Assembly: GCA_036257565.1 (NCBI GenBank) | Contig: DATAFH010000039.1 | Span: 1 to 64,000 of the forward strand | DNA length: 64,000 nucleotides | Origin: DASSUW01 sp036257565 | Lineage (GTDB): Bacteria > Actinomycetota > Thermoleophilia > Solirubrobacterales > Solirubrobacteraceae | Direction: 5' to 3' | Shown here: positions 1 through 8,100 of the stretch, piece by piece | How the letters are laid out: each line of letters opens with the position of its first letter | Position numbering within the stretch: the first letter of the stretch is position 1 | The notes under the pieces: generated by a model | Told to the model about the DNA's origin: nothing | The model's input: the letters and a program-made list of their open reading frames with translations, nothing else | Databases searched by the model: none | Program-made: the position numbers and the translations under genes

Positions 1-38
1 ATTGACTGCTGGCTCCGACCGTCGGGTAGCCCCGCGAC

Positions 39-278
39 ATGGGACGAAATCCGAATCCGTGGGAGCACGTGCCGGCGTTGGTCGGCATGGCCGCCATGGC
101 AGGCGCGGGCGTAGGCGCGGGGAGCGCGCTGATGTTCGCGGAGCGCCGCGCCGGCGCACAGGACCGCGAGCTCGAATCGCTTGCCCACCGGGTCACCTCG
201 CTGGAGGCCCTGAGCGAGCGTGTGACGCGGCTAGAGAGAGAATTCCGGAGCTCTGCGCGGCGCTCCAACGCAGCCTGA
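39..278 (+). CDS. Small membrane-anchored coiled-coil protein, hypothetical
   Basis: A 79-residue ORF whose family I do not recognise. Residues 12-35 form one hydrophobic Ala/Gly-rich segment that could span the membrane. Residues 43-67 show heptad-like spacing (LESLAHRVTSLEALSERV), suggesting a short coiled coil, so the shape is a one-TM anchor with a cytoplasmic helix. No clear Shine-Dalgarno precedes the ATG, so the start is uncertain. It lies left of the tRNA-like 3' fragment and so probably belongs to the integrated element that ends there. A shadow ORF cannot be excluded. Confidence 0.4.
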   Translation: MGRNPNPWEHVPALVGMAAMAGAGVGAGSALMFAERRAGAQDRELESLAHRVTSLEALSERVTRLEREFRSSARRSNAA

Positions 279-305
279 CCCCGCGACAGCAGGGAATTGA
301 CACCT

Positions 306-319
306 GCTGCTCGAGCAGC
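306..319. repeat. 14-bp perfect palindrome beside the tRNA-like core
   Basis: GCTGCTCGAGCAGC is a perfect palindrome ending 11 bases before the tRNA-like fragment. Dyads next to tRNA attachment cores can be arm or accessory sites for integrase or excisionase. Here that role is only inferred from position. Confidence 0.4.
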
Positions 320-330
320 CAACCGGCTCC

Positions 331-373
331 TCGCCATGCAGAAGGTCGTGGGTTCGAGTCCCATCATCCGCTT
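331..373 (+). other. 3' half of a tRNA (tRNA-Gly-like), probable attachment-site remnant
   Basis: The run contains a complete T-arm (GTGGG, loop TTCGAGT, CCCAT at 348-364) followed by a 7-base acceptor strand CATCCGC and discriminator T. A GCC triplet sits in the anticodon position (333-335) with a five-base variable region before the T-arm. No matching 5' half (expected to begin GCGGATG) lies upstream, so this is not a functional tRNA. The CATCCGC acceptor resembles actinobacterial tRNA-Gly(GCC). Homology starting at the anticodon loop and running to the 3' end is the usual footprint of tyrosine-recombinase integration into a tRNA gene. The terminator directly downstream is probably the original one, which places the element to the left. 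Confidence 0.7.
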
Positions 374-380
374 CAAGAAG

Positions 381-402
381 ACCCCGCAAATGCGGGGTTT
401 TC
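381..402 (+). terminator. Rho-independent terminator after the tRNA fragment
   Basis: ACCCCGC and GCGGGGT form a 7-bp stem with an AAAT loop, followed directly by TTTCT. It begins eight bases after the tRNA-like fragment, the usual place for a tRNA gene terminator. Confidence 0.8.
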
Positions 403-745
403 TCCATGGCCCGGGGGCCGTGGCTACCAAACTGCCCCTGTCGGAGCAGTCCGGGCTGGGAGCTGGAAGCCACAGCGAGGCTGGCCCGATTTCGTCGATA
501 CGACGCCGACAGCTTCGGCACGGCGGCCAGGACGGTCCCATGGGTGACGACGTCGGCGGCGAACCCGACCCAGTCCGGGACGTGGCGGAGACGACCCAGA
601 GTGCCGGCAGGTGACGCCTCACGGCCGTGGAGGGTCCGTGCTGGGGTCGCCACTCGGCCTGGTCGACGCGGTCTTCGAGAGCCCCGACGGCTCTGATCGC
701 GTTTATCGCGGCCGGGGTCGCCAGGAGAGCTGGGGCGCTCCCGAG
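403..745. other. No gene recognised
   Basis: About 340 bases between the terminator and the broken TolB-like gene. Reading frames on both strands are open by base composition only. One minus frame carries the DGTRTHDLLH-type peptide that antisense tRNA sequence produces, so it is an artefact. No promoter, repeat or RNA was recognised. Confidence 0.5.
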
Positions 746-1700
746 TCAGCCTCGATATGACGCAACTGGCTGCGGAAGATGCGCTTCTGTCGGGTGCCGC
801 GCGCCGTCATGGTCCAGATCGAGTATCTGTGGATTTCGTCCGGTCCTGACGAAGGCAATCCGGCGGCCGTCGGGAGACCAGACCGCGTCCGTCTCCTCTC
901 TCTTCGGCGTGTCGGTGAGCCGCCGGACGCGTGTGCCGTCCCTGCGCAGGATGTACAGGTCCGGGTCACACAGGCCGTCGAAGCCGCAGGCGGGGCCGAA
1001 CAGCAGCGTGCGGCCGTCGGGCGACCAGTCCAGAACTGCGGCCGGTCGGCGCGAGATGCGGCGGATGCGCTCGCCCGTGTCGGCGTCGATGATCCAGGTG
1101 CCTCCCTCTCGCGGGCGCGCGCCGAACCGGCTCACCGGGGCCACGTACGCGATCCGGCGCCCGTTCGGCGACCACCGTGCCTTCGACCCGCCGCGAAGCG
1201 GCCGATCGCCGCCGCCGTCGATCGCGGCCCGGAAGATGAAGTCTCGCGGTCGTCCGAAGACAACTGCTCGCGGGTGTATGCGAAATGCCGGCCGTGAGGG
1301 GAAAACGTGGACTTGTCACGGAGGACGGGCGGAGTCGGCGCCAGGGGAACCGTGTCTGGCCCGAACCGTCGCTCGCCACCACCGTGATGCCGTTCTCGCT
1401 CAGGAAAAGAATCCGCTCGCCGTCCGAGGACCGATCGGGCCACGCCGCCGACACTGGAGACTCGTCCGTGCAAGTCGTGTCGGTCAAGGCGCGCCGACCA
1501 CTGCCGTCAGGTCTCATCGTGACGATGTGCCTGCCCTCCTCGCAGTCGAAGGCGGAAGAGACGGCGAGCCGACCGTTGCGCCCAGGAAAGGCCGCGTGCG
1601 CCACCGATTCTGCCGCCAAGACGCCGGCGACGATGCCGCAAACGAGCACGGCCCGCCGAGTCGGATCCGACGCCGACCGAAGCCCACGTCGCACGGCCAC
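746..1700 (-). pseudogene. Secreted TolB-like beta-propeller protein, frameshifted
   Basis: The protein can be followed only by reading three frames in turn. The first (from 1700) starts with a signal peptide (RRAVLVCGIVAGVLAAESVA then AHAAFPG) and PD40-type repeats such as RPDGSGRRALTD. The second, around 1390-1260, carries STFSPHGRHFAYTRE. The third, from about 1250 to the stop at 746, has repeats WSPDGRTLLFG, DLYILRRDGTRVRRLTDT and WSPDGRRIAFVR. These match the TolB/WD40-like exported propeller family, usually of unknown ligand. Two frame changes leave no continuous product, so it is a pseudogene or carries two sequencing errors. It lies between the tRNA-like scar and the arsenic genes. 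Confidence 0.7.
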
Positions 1701-1808
1701 CTCCCGGAATCCGCAACTGGTGAGCGCGACTATCTCAAGCCCGGCGGCTGCAGCGTTCGAGCCGTCCGAGTGCTGACACGCCGTCGCGTCATCGCCTTCC
1801 CGGCACGG

Positions 1809-2729
1809 CTAGTCGGGCTTGCGGGCGCGGATGATCGCCGAGCCGGCGTGCTCGTGCACGCGGTGTGTTTCGATGATCTCGACCTCGGCGAGGCCGGCGG
1901 CTGTGAGGTAGCGGGTGTACTCGTCGGCAGTGAGCGCTCCGGCGATGCAGCCGACGTACTGAGCCAGGTCGGCGCGCGTGGCGTCGTCCATGTCGCGGTC
2001 GGCGATCACGTCTGAGACAGCGAAGCGTCCGCCGGGCTTGAGCACGCGCGCGGTCTCGCGCAGTACCTGCGGCTTGTCCGTGGAGAGGTTGATGACACAG
2101 TTCGACAGCACGACGTCGACCGTATCGGCGGGCAGCGGGATGTCCTCGATGTGGCCCTTGAGCCACTGTACGTTCTCGATTCCGGCCTTGGCCTGGTTGG
2201 CGCGGGCGAGGTCGAGCATCTCGTCGGTCATGTCGAGGCCGTAGGCGGTGCCGGTGGGGCCGACGCGGCGGGCGGAGAGCAGGACGTCGATGCCGCCCCC
2301 GGAGCCGAGGTCGAGTACGGTCTCGCCCGGGTGCAGCTCGGCCATTGCGGTCGGGTTGCCGCAGCCGAGCGAGGCGATCAGGGCGCTGTCGGGCAGCTCG
2401 TCCCGTGCACTGTCGGCATACAGACGGGCGCCGAACACGTCGGCCTGCTCCTCGGTGATCACCGCGGCGTCAGTGCTGCGGCAGCCGGCTGCCGCGGACG
2501 GGCCGGTACTGGCGAGTGCGGCGGCGGCGTAGCGCTCCCGCACGGTCTCGCGCAGCTGTTCGGCGCCTCGCGATGTCGTTTGACCGGCGTCGCAGCCGCA
2601 GGCACCTCCGGCGGCGCTCGTCTCGCAGCAGGCGGCCTTCTCGGACGGCTCGCAACAGCTCTCCCGGACCTCGGGCGCGCAACAGGCCGTGGCGGCCGTT
2701 CCAGTGTCGGGGGTGGTCAGCTCAGCCAT
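1809..2729 (-). CDS. arsM: Arsenite S-adenosylmethionine methyltransferase ArsM
   Basis: Cytosolic enzyme that methylates arsenite with SAM to less harmful or volatile species. The SAM-binding motif is VLDLGSGGGIDVL, followed by GLDMTDEML. The three cysteines typical of ArsM are visible in SLGCGNP, LSNCVINLS and VGCIAGAL. Before the methyltransferase core is a cysteine-rich leader of about 50 residues with CC pairs at 16-17, 25-26 and 34-35 and a CxC at 44-46, probably binding As(III). The ATG at 2729 is chosen because the longer upstream frame overlaps arsR out of frame; the chosen start overlaps the arsR end by 13 bases, implying co-transcription. The protein has 306 residues, slightly longer than usual because of the leader. 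Confidence 0.9.
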   Translation of the reverse strand: MAELTTPDTGTAATACCAPEVRESCCEPSEKAACCETSAAGGACGCDAGQTTSRGAEQLRETVRERYAAAALASTGPSAAAGCRSTDAAVITEEQADVFGARLYADSARDELPDSALIASLGCGNPTAMAELHPGETVLDLGSGGGIDVLLSARRVGPTGTAYGLDMTDEMLDLARANQAKAGIENVQWLKGHIEDIPLPADTVDVVLSNCVINLSTDKPQVLRETARVLKPGGRFAVSDVIADRDMDDATRADLAQYVGCIAGALTADEYTRYLTAAGLAEVEIIETHRVHEHAGSAIIRARKPD

Positions 2730-3073
2730 GCGGTCAGCTCCTGGAGCGCGTCGGGACGGACGTAGTAGTAGGCCCACAGCCCACGGCGCTCGGAGTCCAC
2801 GATCCCGGCGTCGCGCAGCTTCTTGAGATGGTGGGAGAGCGTCGGCTGGGAGATGTCGAAGAGCGGCACCAGCTCGCACACGCACACCTTGCCGGCGTGC
2901 TTGCGGAGCACGTCGACGAGCTGGAGGCGGACTGGGTCGCCGAGCGCCTTGGCGACTTCGGCCATGCGGATCGCGTGCTCGCGTTCGACGTCGGGGTAGA
3001 CGACCGGCTCGCAGCAGCGCTCACCCTTGGCGCGCTTGACCTTCGGTTCCAGTTGAAGGGCATCGACGGACAT
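2717..3073 (-). CDS. arsR: ArsR/SmtB-family arsenic-responsive repressor
   Basis: Winged-helix repressor expected to leave DNA when it binds As(III). The helix-turn-helix reads LFDISQPTLSHHLKKLRDAG, preceded by the metalloid-sensing CVCEL motif in helix alpha-3; an extra CC pair lies near the N-terminus. I chose the ATG at 3073 (118 residues, the normal family length) rather than 3172, which would run into arsC. No Shine-Dalgarno is visible before 3073, so the transcript may be leaderless or the start may be upstream. It is the first gene of arsR-arsM and divergent from arsC. Confidence 0.88.
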   Translation of the reverse strand: MSVDALQLEPKVKRAKGERCCEPVVYPDVEREHAIRMAEVAKALGDPVRLQLVDVLRKHAGKVCVCELVPLFDISQPTLSHHLKKLRDAGIVDSERRGLWAYYYVRPDALQELTAWLS

Positions 3074-3146
3074 CGATTTGCAATCGTCAATATAACGCGC
3101 CACCCTTCCGGATGGAAGTCCGGCCCGTTCGAGGAGGTGGCTCCGA
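3074..3146. promoter_or_regulatory. Divergent ars promoter region with candidate ArsR operator
   Basis: The 73-bp gap between arsR and arsC contains the only AT-rich stretch nearby. CGATT TGC AATCG (3074-3086) is an inverted repeat directly upstream of the arsR start, followed by TCAATATAAC, which could supply -10-like sequence on either strand. A GAGGAGG Shine-Dalgarno precedes arsC at about 3131. The dyad as ArsR site is inference from position. Confidence 0.5.
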
Positions 3147-3764
3147 GTGAAGTACGTGCTGTTCGTCTGCAATCACAACGCCGGGCGCTCACAGATGGCG
3201 CAGGCGTTCTTCGAGTGCCACGCCCCGGAAGACATCCGGGCAGAGTCCGCCGGCTCGAATCCCCACACCGCCGTGTGGCCCGAAGTCGTGGGGGTGATGG
3301 CCGAGGTGGGCATCGACCTCACCGGGCGTAGGCCCAAGAAGCTCCTGCGCGAGATGCAGCTGCACGCCGACTGGGCGATCACGATGGGCTGCGGCGACGC
3401 CTGCCCGTACGTGCCCACGACGGTCGGGACCTGGGACGTCCCAGATCCCGCCGGGCAACCCATCGAGACCGTCCGCGCCATCCGCGACGCCATCGAAACG
3501 CGGGTCCTCGACCTCGTCGAGCAGAAGCTCGATGCCATCCGCGCGGACCGCACCGCGCACCAGCTGCGGCTTGCCCAGATGCTGCCGGGCCTCGACGAGC
3601 AGTTCGCTGGCCAACACAGCCCCGACGCGATACGCGCCTGTGCGGACGCGGTGCTGTCGCGCTACGACGAGGTGCCCATCCGCTCGCACATCCTTACGGC
3701 CGCGCACCGCCAGACCTGCGAGTGCCTGAAGCAGGAGACCTGCGACGTGCTCGCGCTCGCATGA
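3147..3764 (+). CDS. arsC: Arsenate reductase (LMW phosphatase family) with C-terminal three-helix extension
   Basis: Reduces arsenate to arsenite for methylation or export. The N-terminal CX5R phosphate loop is CNHNAGRS (residues 8-15). TMGCGDACPYVP carries further cysteines and the following VPDP the late acidic residue of this fold, as in thioredoxin- or mycothiol-linked ArsC. Residues 130-205 form an extra helical region with YDEVPIRSHILTAAHRQT, a module seen attached to actinobacterial ArsC proteins. Start is GTG at 3147 behind GAGGAGG. It diverges from arsR, and its stop overlaps the ATG of the next gene (ATGA), so the downstream chimera was once its operon partner. Confidence 0.88.
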   Translation: MKYVLFVCNHNAGRSQMAQAFFECHAPEDIRAESAGSNPHTAVWPEVVGVMAEVGIDLTGRRPKKLLREMQLHADWAITMGCGDACPYVPTTVGTWDVPDPAGQPIETVRAIRDAIETRVLDLVEQKLDAIRADRTAHQLRLAQMLPGLDEQFAGQHSPDAIRACADAVLSRYDEVPIRSHILTAAHRQTCECLKQETCDVLALA

Positions 3765-4363
3765 GGACCCTGACGGCTCCACCAGCCGGTCTTGCGCGCC
3801 TGCCAGCCCCATTGCGGCGGCTGCTGGAGGACGCCGCGACGAACGCGAAGACCGCCGCCGGAATGCTCGCCGACGTTTCGCGCTACCCGCGACATACGTC
3901 GGACCTGCGCGCCGACATCACCGAGTGGGAGAGCGAAGGCGACCGCCTCGTCCACGATGTCGTCCACCAGCTGGCCCACGCTCGCTGGCTCGGCCCGGAA
4001 CGGGCGCGTTACATCTCGTGCACGGCTCACCGCGCAAGGTCAACGAGTACCTCTTCGAGGACAGGCCCGCCTCGTTGTATGAGCGCCTGGCTGCCGCCGA
4101 AGACACCGACGTCCTTGGTGTTCGGCCATACCCACAAGCCGTGGGTGCACGAGTACGGCGACGTGCTGTTCGTCAACTGCGGCTCGGTCGGCAAGCCCAA
4201 GGACGGCGACCCCCGAGGGGCCTTCGCCATCCTCCACCCCGCTGCTGGGACCGTCGACGTGACGATCGAGCGGGCACCCTACGACGCCGAGCGCGTCGCT
4301 GATGAGGTTCGCGCCGTCGGCCTGCCAGCCGCGTTCGCCGACAAGCTCCTCGTGGCAGCCTAA
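3761..4363 (+). pseudogene. Chimera: DUF47/PhoU-like start fused to metallophosphoesterase end
   Basis: Residues 1 to about 72 look like a DUF47/PhoU-type phosphate-transport accessory protein (LLEDAATNAKTAAGMLADV, then ITEWESEGDRLVHDVV). The sequence then changes to a YfcE-type metallophosphoesterase: LVHGSPRKVNEYLFEDRP in a second frame, then, after a one-base frame change near 4120, VFGHTHKPWVHEYGDVLFVN and NCGSVGKPKDGDPRGAF back in the first frame. Two frame offsets cancel, so an ORF stays open but its middle is out-of-frame. The missing middle would hold the rest of DUF47, plausibly a PiT-type permease, and the phosphoesterase N-terminus. This looks like a deletion scar within an arsenic/phosphate operon. 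Confidence 0.75.
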
Positions 4364-4370
4364 CCCGCAA

Positions 4371-4825
4371 TCACACAACCGCTGAGACGGTGCCTGCTCG
4401 CGGCTCGAAGTCGATCGCGCACAGCGTCCCGATCGCCTCGCCGTCGGCCGTACGCAGCGGCACGCCGGCGTAGGCGACCATGCCGAGCTGCTCGACCGCC
4501 GGGTTGACGGCCAGCGCCGAGTCCAGACGCGCGTCCGTCAGGGCGTACGCCTCGGCAGCGCCGAGCGCGAACGGGCAGAAGCCGGCGGTGAGCGGCATCT
4601 CCGTCATCGAGGCCCACGGCTCGTCGGCCGCGCAGCCCAGGAACCGCTGCCGCTCCCCTCCGACGAGGTTGACCAGCACGACGGGGACGCCGAGCATCCG
4701 GCAGGCCACGCGGGCGATGCGGTCCAGGGCGTCCGCCGAGGACTCGGCGTTCGCTCCAGGGAGGCCAGCGCCCGCAGCCGGCTCGGCCGGCGCACCACCT
4801 CCGGTATCGACTCACCTCCCGACAT
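4371..4825 (-). pseudogene. GAF-domain protein, frameshifted
   Basis: The start, from ATG at 4825, reads MSGGESIPEVVRRPSRLRAL, the usual lead-in of stand-alone GAF proteins. After LASLE the homology continues in another frame as SADALDRIARVACRMLGVPV, then VLVNLVGGERQRFLG and GTLCAIDFEPR. One frameshift near 4763 separates the parts. GAF proteins of this size sense small ligands or redox state and often serve sensor kinases. It may be a recent pseudogene or a sequencing error. It is convergent with the preceding chimera. Confidence 0.7.
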
Positions 4826-5033
4826 GCCCGTCCGTACATCAGCCAACGCTTTCAGGTTGGCGCTCGAGCGCCAACGCGCCACTTCAGCGGCGGTTCCCGT
4901 GCGCGAGGGCGGTGCCACCGCGCCCACCGGTGTCCGGCGCGTCGTGCCGACACCCCGGCGGACACCGGCGGGCGCCATTGCCGCCCGGCGCCCGCAAACC
5001 GAAGATGGACGCAGGCGACAAAAGGAGCACGAG

Positions 5034-5894
5034 ATGTGCCGCTGGATGGCGTGGCTCGGCCAGCCGGTCCTGGTCGACGAGCTGCTCTTCAAGACCAAAC
5101 ACGGGATCGTGGACCAGAGCCTGCACGCCCGCATGGGCGCCGAGCCCACCAACGGCGACGGGTTCGGCCTCGGCTGGTACGGAGGCGGCGACGGCCCCGC
5201 GCTGTACCACAGCGTCTCGCCCGCCTGGGCCGACGCCAACCTCCGCGAGCTCGCCAGCCACATCGAGTCGCCGCTGTTCTTCGCCCACGTACGGGCCGCG
5301 ATCGGCTCGCCCGTGCAGCAGACGAACTGCCACCCGTTCCGGCACGGCAACTGGCTCTTCGTCCACAACGGCTATCTCGGCGGCTTCCACGCCATCCGGC
5401 GGGACCTCATGCTCGCGCTCGACGCCGACCGGTTCGCCGACGTCCAGGGGTCGACGGACACTGAAGTCGTCTTCCACCTCGCGCTCACGCTCGGGCTCCA
5501 GGAGGACCCGCTCGGTGCGCTCGAGCGCACCGTCGGCTTCATCGAGACGACCGCCGAGCGGCACGGCGTGCAGGACGCCGTGCAGGCGAGCTTCGGCGTG
5601 TCAGACGGCTCCACCCTGTGGGCGGTGCGCTACGCGACGACCGGGCCCGCCCGCTCGCTCTTCGCATCGGCGGACGTGGACGCCGTCAAGCGCCTGCACC
5701 CGGACAACCCGCGGTTGCAGCGCCTGAGCCCCGACGACCGGCTCATCGTCTCCGAGCCCTTCTCCGACCTCCCGGGCTTGTGGCACGCGATCCCGGAACG
5801 CAGCGCGGTGACGGTGCGCCGTGGCGGTGAGCTCGAGCATCAGCCGTTCCGTCCGCGCCATGAGGTCCAGGCGCCGGCGGGCACTACCACATAG
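5034..5894 (+). CDS. Class II glutamine amidotransferase (EgtC/YafJ-like)
   Basis: Ntn-type amidohydrolase whose catalytic residue is Cys2 (MCRWMAWLG), exposed when Met1 is removed. Further family motifs are NGDGFGLGWYG, FFAHVRAAIG, NCHPFRHGNWLFVHNGYLGG and STDTEVVF. EgtC-like members cleave gamma-glutamyl amide bonds, for example in ergothioneine synthesis, but no egt genes are in the window, so the substrate is unknown. The ATG at 5034 follows AAAGGAG and gives 286 residues, normal for the family. Confidence 0.88.
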   Translation: MCRWMAWLGQPVLVDELLFKTKHGIVDQSLHARMGAEPTNGDGFGLGWYGGGDGPALYHSVSPAWADANLRELASHIESPLFFAHVRAAIGSPVQQTNCHPFRHGNWLFVHNGYLGGFHAIRRDLMLALDADRFADVQGSTDTEVVFHLALTLGLQEDPLGALERTVGFIETTAERHGVQDAVQASFGVSDGSTLWAVRYATTGPARSLFASADVDAVKRLHPDNPRLQRLSPDDRLIVSEPFSDLPGLWHAIPERSAVTVRRGGELEHQPFRPRHEVQAPAGTTT

Positions 5895-5980
5895 ACCCTC
5901 GCTGAGCATCTCGCCCCTCGCCAGGGCCTACTCGTCCTGGCAGACTGCGAACCGTAGGGTCCCCCCGCATCGGAGAACCC

Positions 5981-7825
5981 ATGGGCTCTCGGCTCGACCG
6001 GCTGGAATTCGGAGCACTTGCTTCACTCGGCGGCTGCCTGAGCCTCGTCGCGGCCGCCGTGACCCTCGACGGCTCGACCTCCGAGCTCGCCTGGCTCGAG
6101 GCGGTGGTGCGGAGCTTGTCCGTCGCCGTCCCGATCGCGGTCGGGCTTTACGCTCGCCAGCGACCGCCCTTCGAGCGGTTCGGCATGCTGCTCGTCCTCG
6201 CCGGCGTGGGGTGGTTCGCGACGACGCTGGCGGAGTCGCGGGAGCCCGTCCTCTACAGCACAGGCCGCATCGCGGGCTGGTTCATGGAGGTGGGGCTGGT
6301 CTACCTCGTCCTCGCGTTCCCCACGGGACACGTCCGCGGTCGCGTCGATCGCCTGCTCGTCGCCGCGACGGCGGCGGTCGTCCTGACGCTCTACCTCCCT
6401 TCGGTGCTGCTCGTGGAGCAGTTCCCGGTGCCGGCTCCGTGGACGAGCTGCCACGACGGCTGCCCGCAGAACGCCTTCATGGTCACCGCCACGGAGCCGG
6501 CGGTCGTCGACGACGTGATGAGGCCGCTGCGGGAGCTCGCCGTCGTGCTGCTCTTCGCGGCCGTCGCCGTGCGCCTGCTGCAGCGCATCCACCGCGCTAC
6601 GCCGCTCGCGCGGCAGGTGTACGGGCCGCTTCTCGCGATCGCGAGCCTCCGGCTCGCCGCGTTCGCGGCGACGATCGTCGGGCGCTCGCTCTGGCCTGAC
6701 GCGGACGTCGTGGAGGCGTCGGCGTGGCTGCTGGCCCTCGGGCCGGTGCTGATCGGCGGCGCCTTCATGCTCGGCCTCGTGCGCTGGCGGCTCTATATCG
6801 CCGGAGCGATGCAGCGGCTTGCCTCGCGAATGCGGACGCATCCCGGGCCGGCCGACATGCGCGACGCACTCGCCGACGCGTTCGGCGATCCGACGTTGCA
6901 GGTCGCCTACTGGATCGGCGGAGCGGACGGACAGTGGTCCGACGCGGCGGGCCATCCCGTGCGGCCGCCGCCTCCTGACTCGGGGCGGTGGCTGACCGAG
7001 GTCCGCGATGGCGACCAACCGGTGGCCGCGATCATCCACGATGCGGCGTTGCGCGACGACCCGGCCTTCATCGACAGCGCCGCGTCGTATGCCGTCATGA
7101 CGCTCGACAACCATCGCCTGGCGGCCGAGGCGTCCGCGCTCCTCGACGAGGTCAACCAGTCGCGGGCGCGGATCCAGAGGTCTGCCGACGACGAGCGGCG
7201 CCGCATCGAGCGCGACCTGCACGACGGCGCGCAGCAGCGTCTCGTCCACTTGCGGATCCGGCTCGAGCTCGCCGCGGAGAAGCTGAACGGCAATGCCGAC
7301 GCCGAGCTGTTCAGCGGCCTCGCGACCGACGTCGACGAAGCGCTCGACGAGGTCCGCTCGCTCGCACGCGGCATCTATCCCTCACCCCTGGCCGACCGCG
7401 GCGTCGTCGAAGCGCTCCGCTCGGCGGCGCTCCTCGCGCCGGTTCCCACGACGGTGCTGGCGACCGGGACGCGACGCTATCCGCGCGAGATCGAGAGCGC
7501 CGTCTACTTCTGCTGCCTTGAGGCGCTGCAGAACGCCGGGAAGCACGCCGGGGGCGCCGCCGTCGTGCTCGAGCTCGCCGACGAGGGCGAACGTCTGCGC
7601 TTCGACGTCCGCGACGACGGAGCGGGCTTCGACCCCGGGCGCGCCCACGCCGGCGTCGGCATGACGAGCATGCGCGACCGGCTCGCCGCCGTCGGCGGTG
7701 AGCTGGCGATCGTGTCGAGCCCGGGGCGTGGAACCCGCGTGATCGGCACGATCTTGCTCGAGGGCCTGACGGACGGCCCACCCGAGACCCGCGGAACCCG
7801 GGGGTTCGCGCGCCGCCCGCAGTGA
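5981..7825 (+). CDS. NarL-family sensor histidine kinase, membrane-bound
   Basis: 614 residues. The N-terminal half carries about seven hydrophobic segments (residues 10-270, e.g. VGLVYLVLAFPTG), a membrane sensor of the type common in actinobacteria. A linker follows, then a HisKA_3 dimerisation helix with phosphoacceptor His in ERDLHDGAQQRLV (about residue 412) and a C-terminal HATPase with NAGKHA, DDGAGFD and GVGMTSMRDR. The signal sensed is not evident. The most likely partner is the LuxR-type regulator at 9672, in the same direction and separated by a minus-strand block. Confidence 0.9.
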   Translation: MGSRLDRLEFGALASLGGCLSLVAAAVTLDGSTSELAWLEAVVRSLSVAVPIAVGLYARQRPPFERFGMLLVLAGVGWFATTLAESREPVLYSTGRIAGWFMEVGLVYLVLAFPTGHVRGRVDRLLVAATAAVVLTLYLPSVLLVEQFPVPAPWTSCHDGCPQNAFMVTATEPAVVDDVMRPLRELAVVLLFAAVAVRLLQRIHRATPLARQVYGPLLAIASLRLAAFAATIVGRSLWPDADVVEASAWLLALGPVLIGGAFMLGLVRWRLYIAGAMQRLASRMRTHPGPADMRDALADAFGDPTLQVAYWIGGADGQWSDAAGHPVRPPPPDSGRWLTEVRDGDQPVAAIIHDAALRDDPAFIDSAASYAVMTLDNHRLAAEASALLDEVNQSRARIQRSADDERRRIERDLHDGAQQRLVHLRIRLELAAEKLNGNADAELFSGLATDVDEALDEVRSLARGIYPSPLADRGVVEALRSAALLAPVPTTVLATGTRRYPREIESAVYFCCLEALQNAGKHAGGAAVVLELADEGERLRFDVRDDGAGFDPGRAHAGVGMTSMRDRLAAVGGELAIVSSPGRGTRVIGTILLEGLTDGPPETRGTRGFARRPQ

Positions 7826-7833
7826 TCGCGGGC

Positions 7834-8100
7834 TCAGAGCTGGGTGCGCGAGCTGTCGATCGAGCGCGTGGCGGCGTCGTGTCGCACGTCTGCCTCGGCC
7901 AACCGCTGTCGCTCGATCTCGTCGGCGGACGGCTTGCGCATGACCCAGTAGATCAGCGAGCCAACGAACGGCAACACGAGGATCAGCACGATCCAGCCGA
8001 ACGTCGTCCAGCCGGGGTAGCGCCGCCGGAAGATGTCGACGGCGGTGATCACCCAGATCACCGCAGCCAGCACCGCCACGATCCACAAGAGCACTCCCAT
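7834..8100 (-). CDS. PLDc_N-type small membrane protein
   Basis: 88 residues with two transmembrane segments (LLWIVAVLAAVIWVITAVDI and the region around FGWIVLILVLPFVGSLIYWV), matching the phospholipase D N-terminal-like membrane domain that also occurs alone in actinobacteria. A charged tail follows. Its ATG at 8100 overlaps the stop of the CYTH gene by one base, so the two are translationally coupled. Confidence 0.75.
   Translation of the reverse strand: MGVLLWIVAVLAAVIWVITAVDIFRRRYPGWTTFGWIVLILVLPFVGSLIYWVMRKPSADEIERQRLAEADVRHDAATRSIDSSRTQL

Noticed and set aside
297..375. Complete functional tRNA gene
   Set aside because: No acceptor 5' strand, D-arm or pairing anticodon stem upstream of the T-arm.
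231..653. Minus-strand ORF of 140 codons containing DGTRTHDLLH
   Set aside because: This peptide is the usual antisense translation of tRNA sequence; the ORF crosses the tRNA fragment and terminator.
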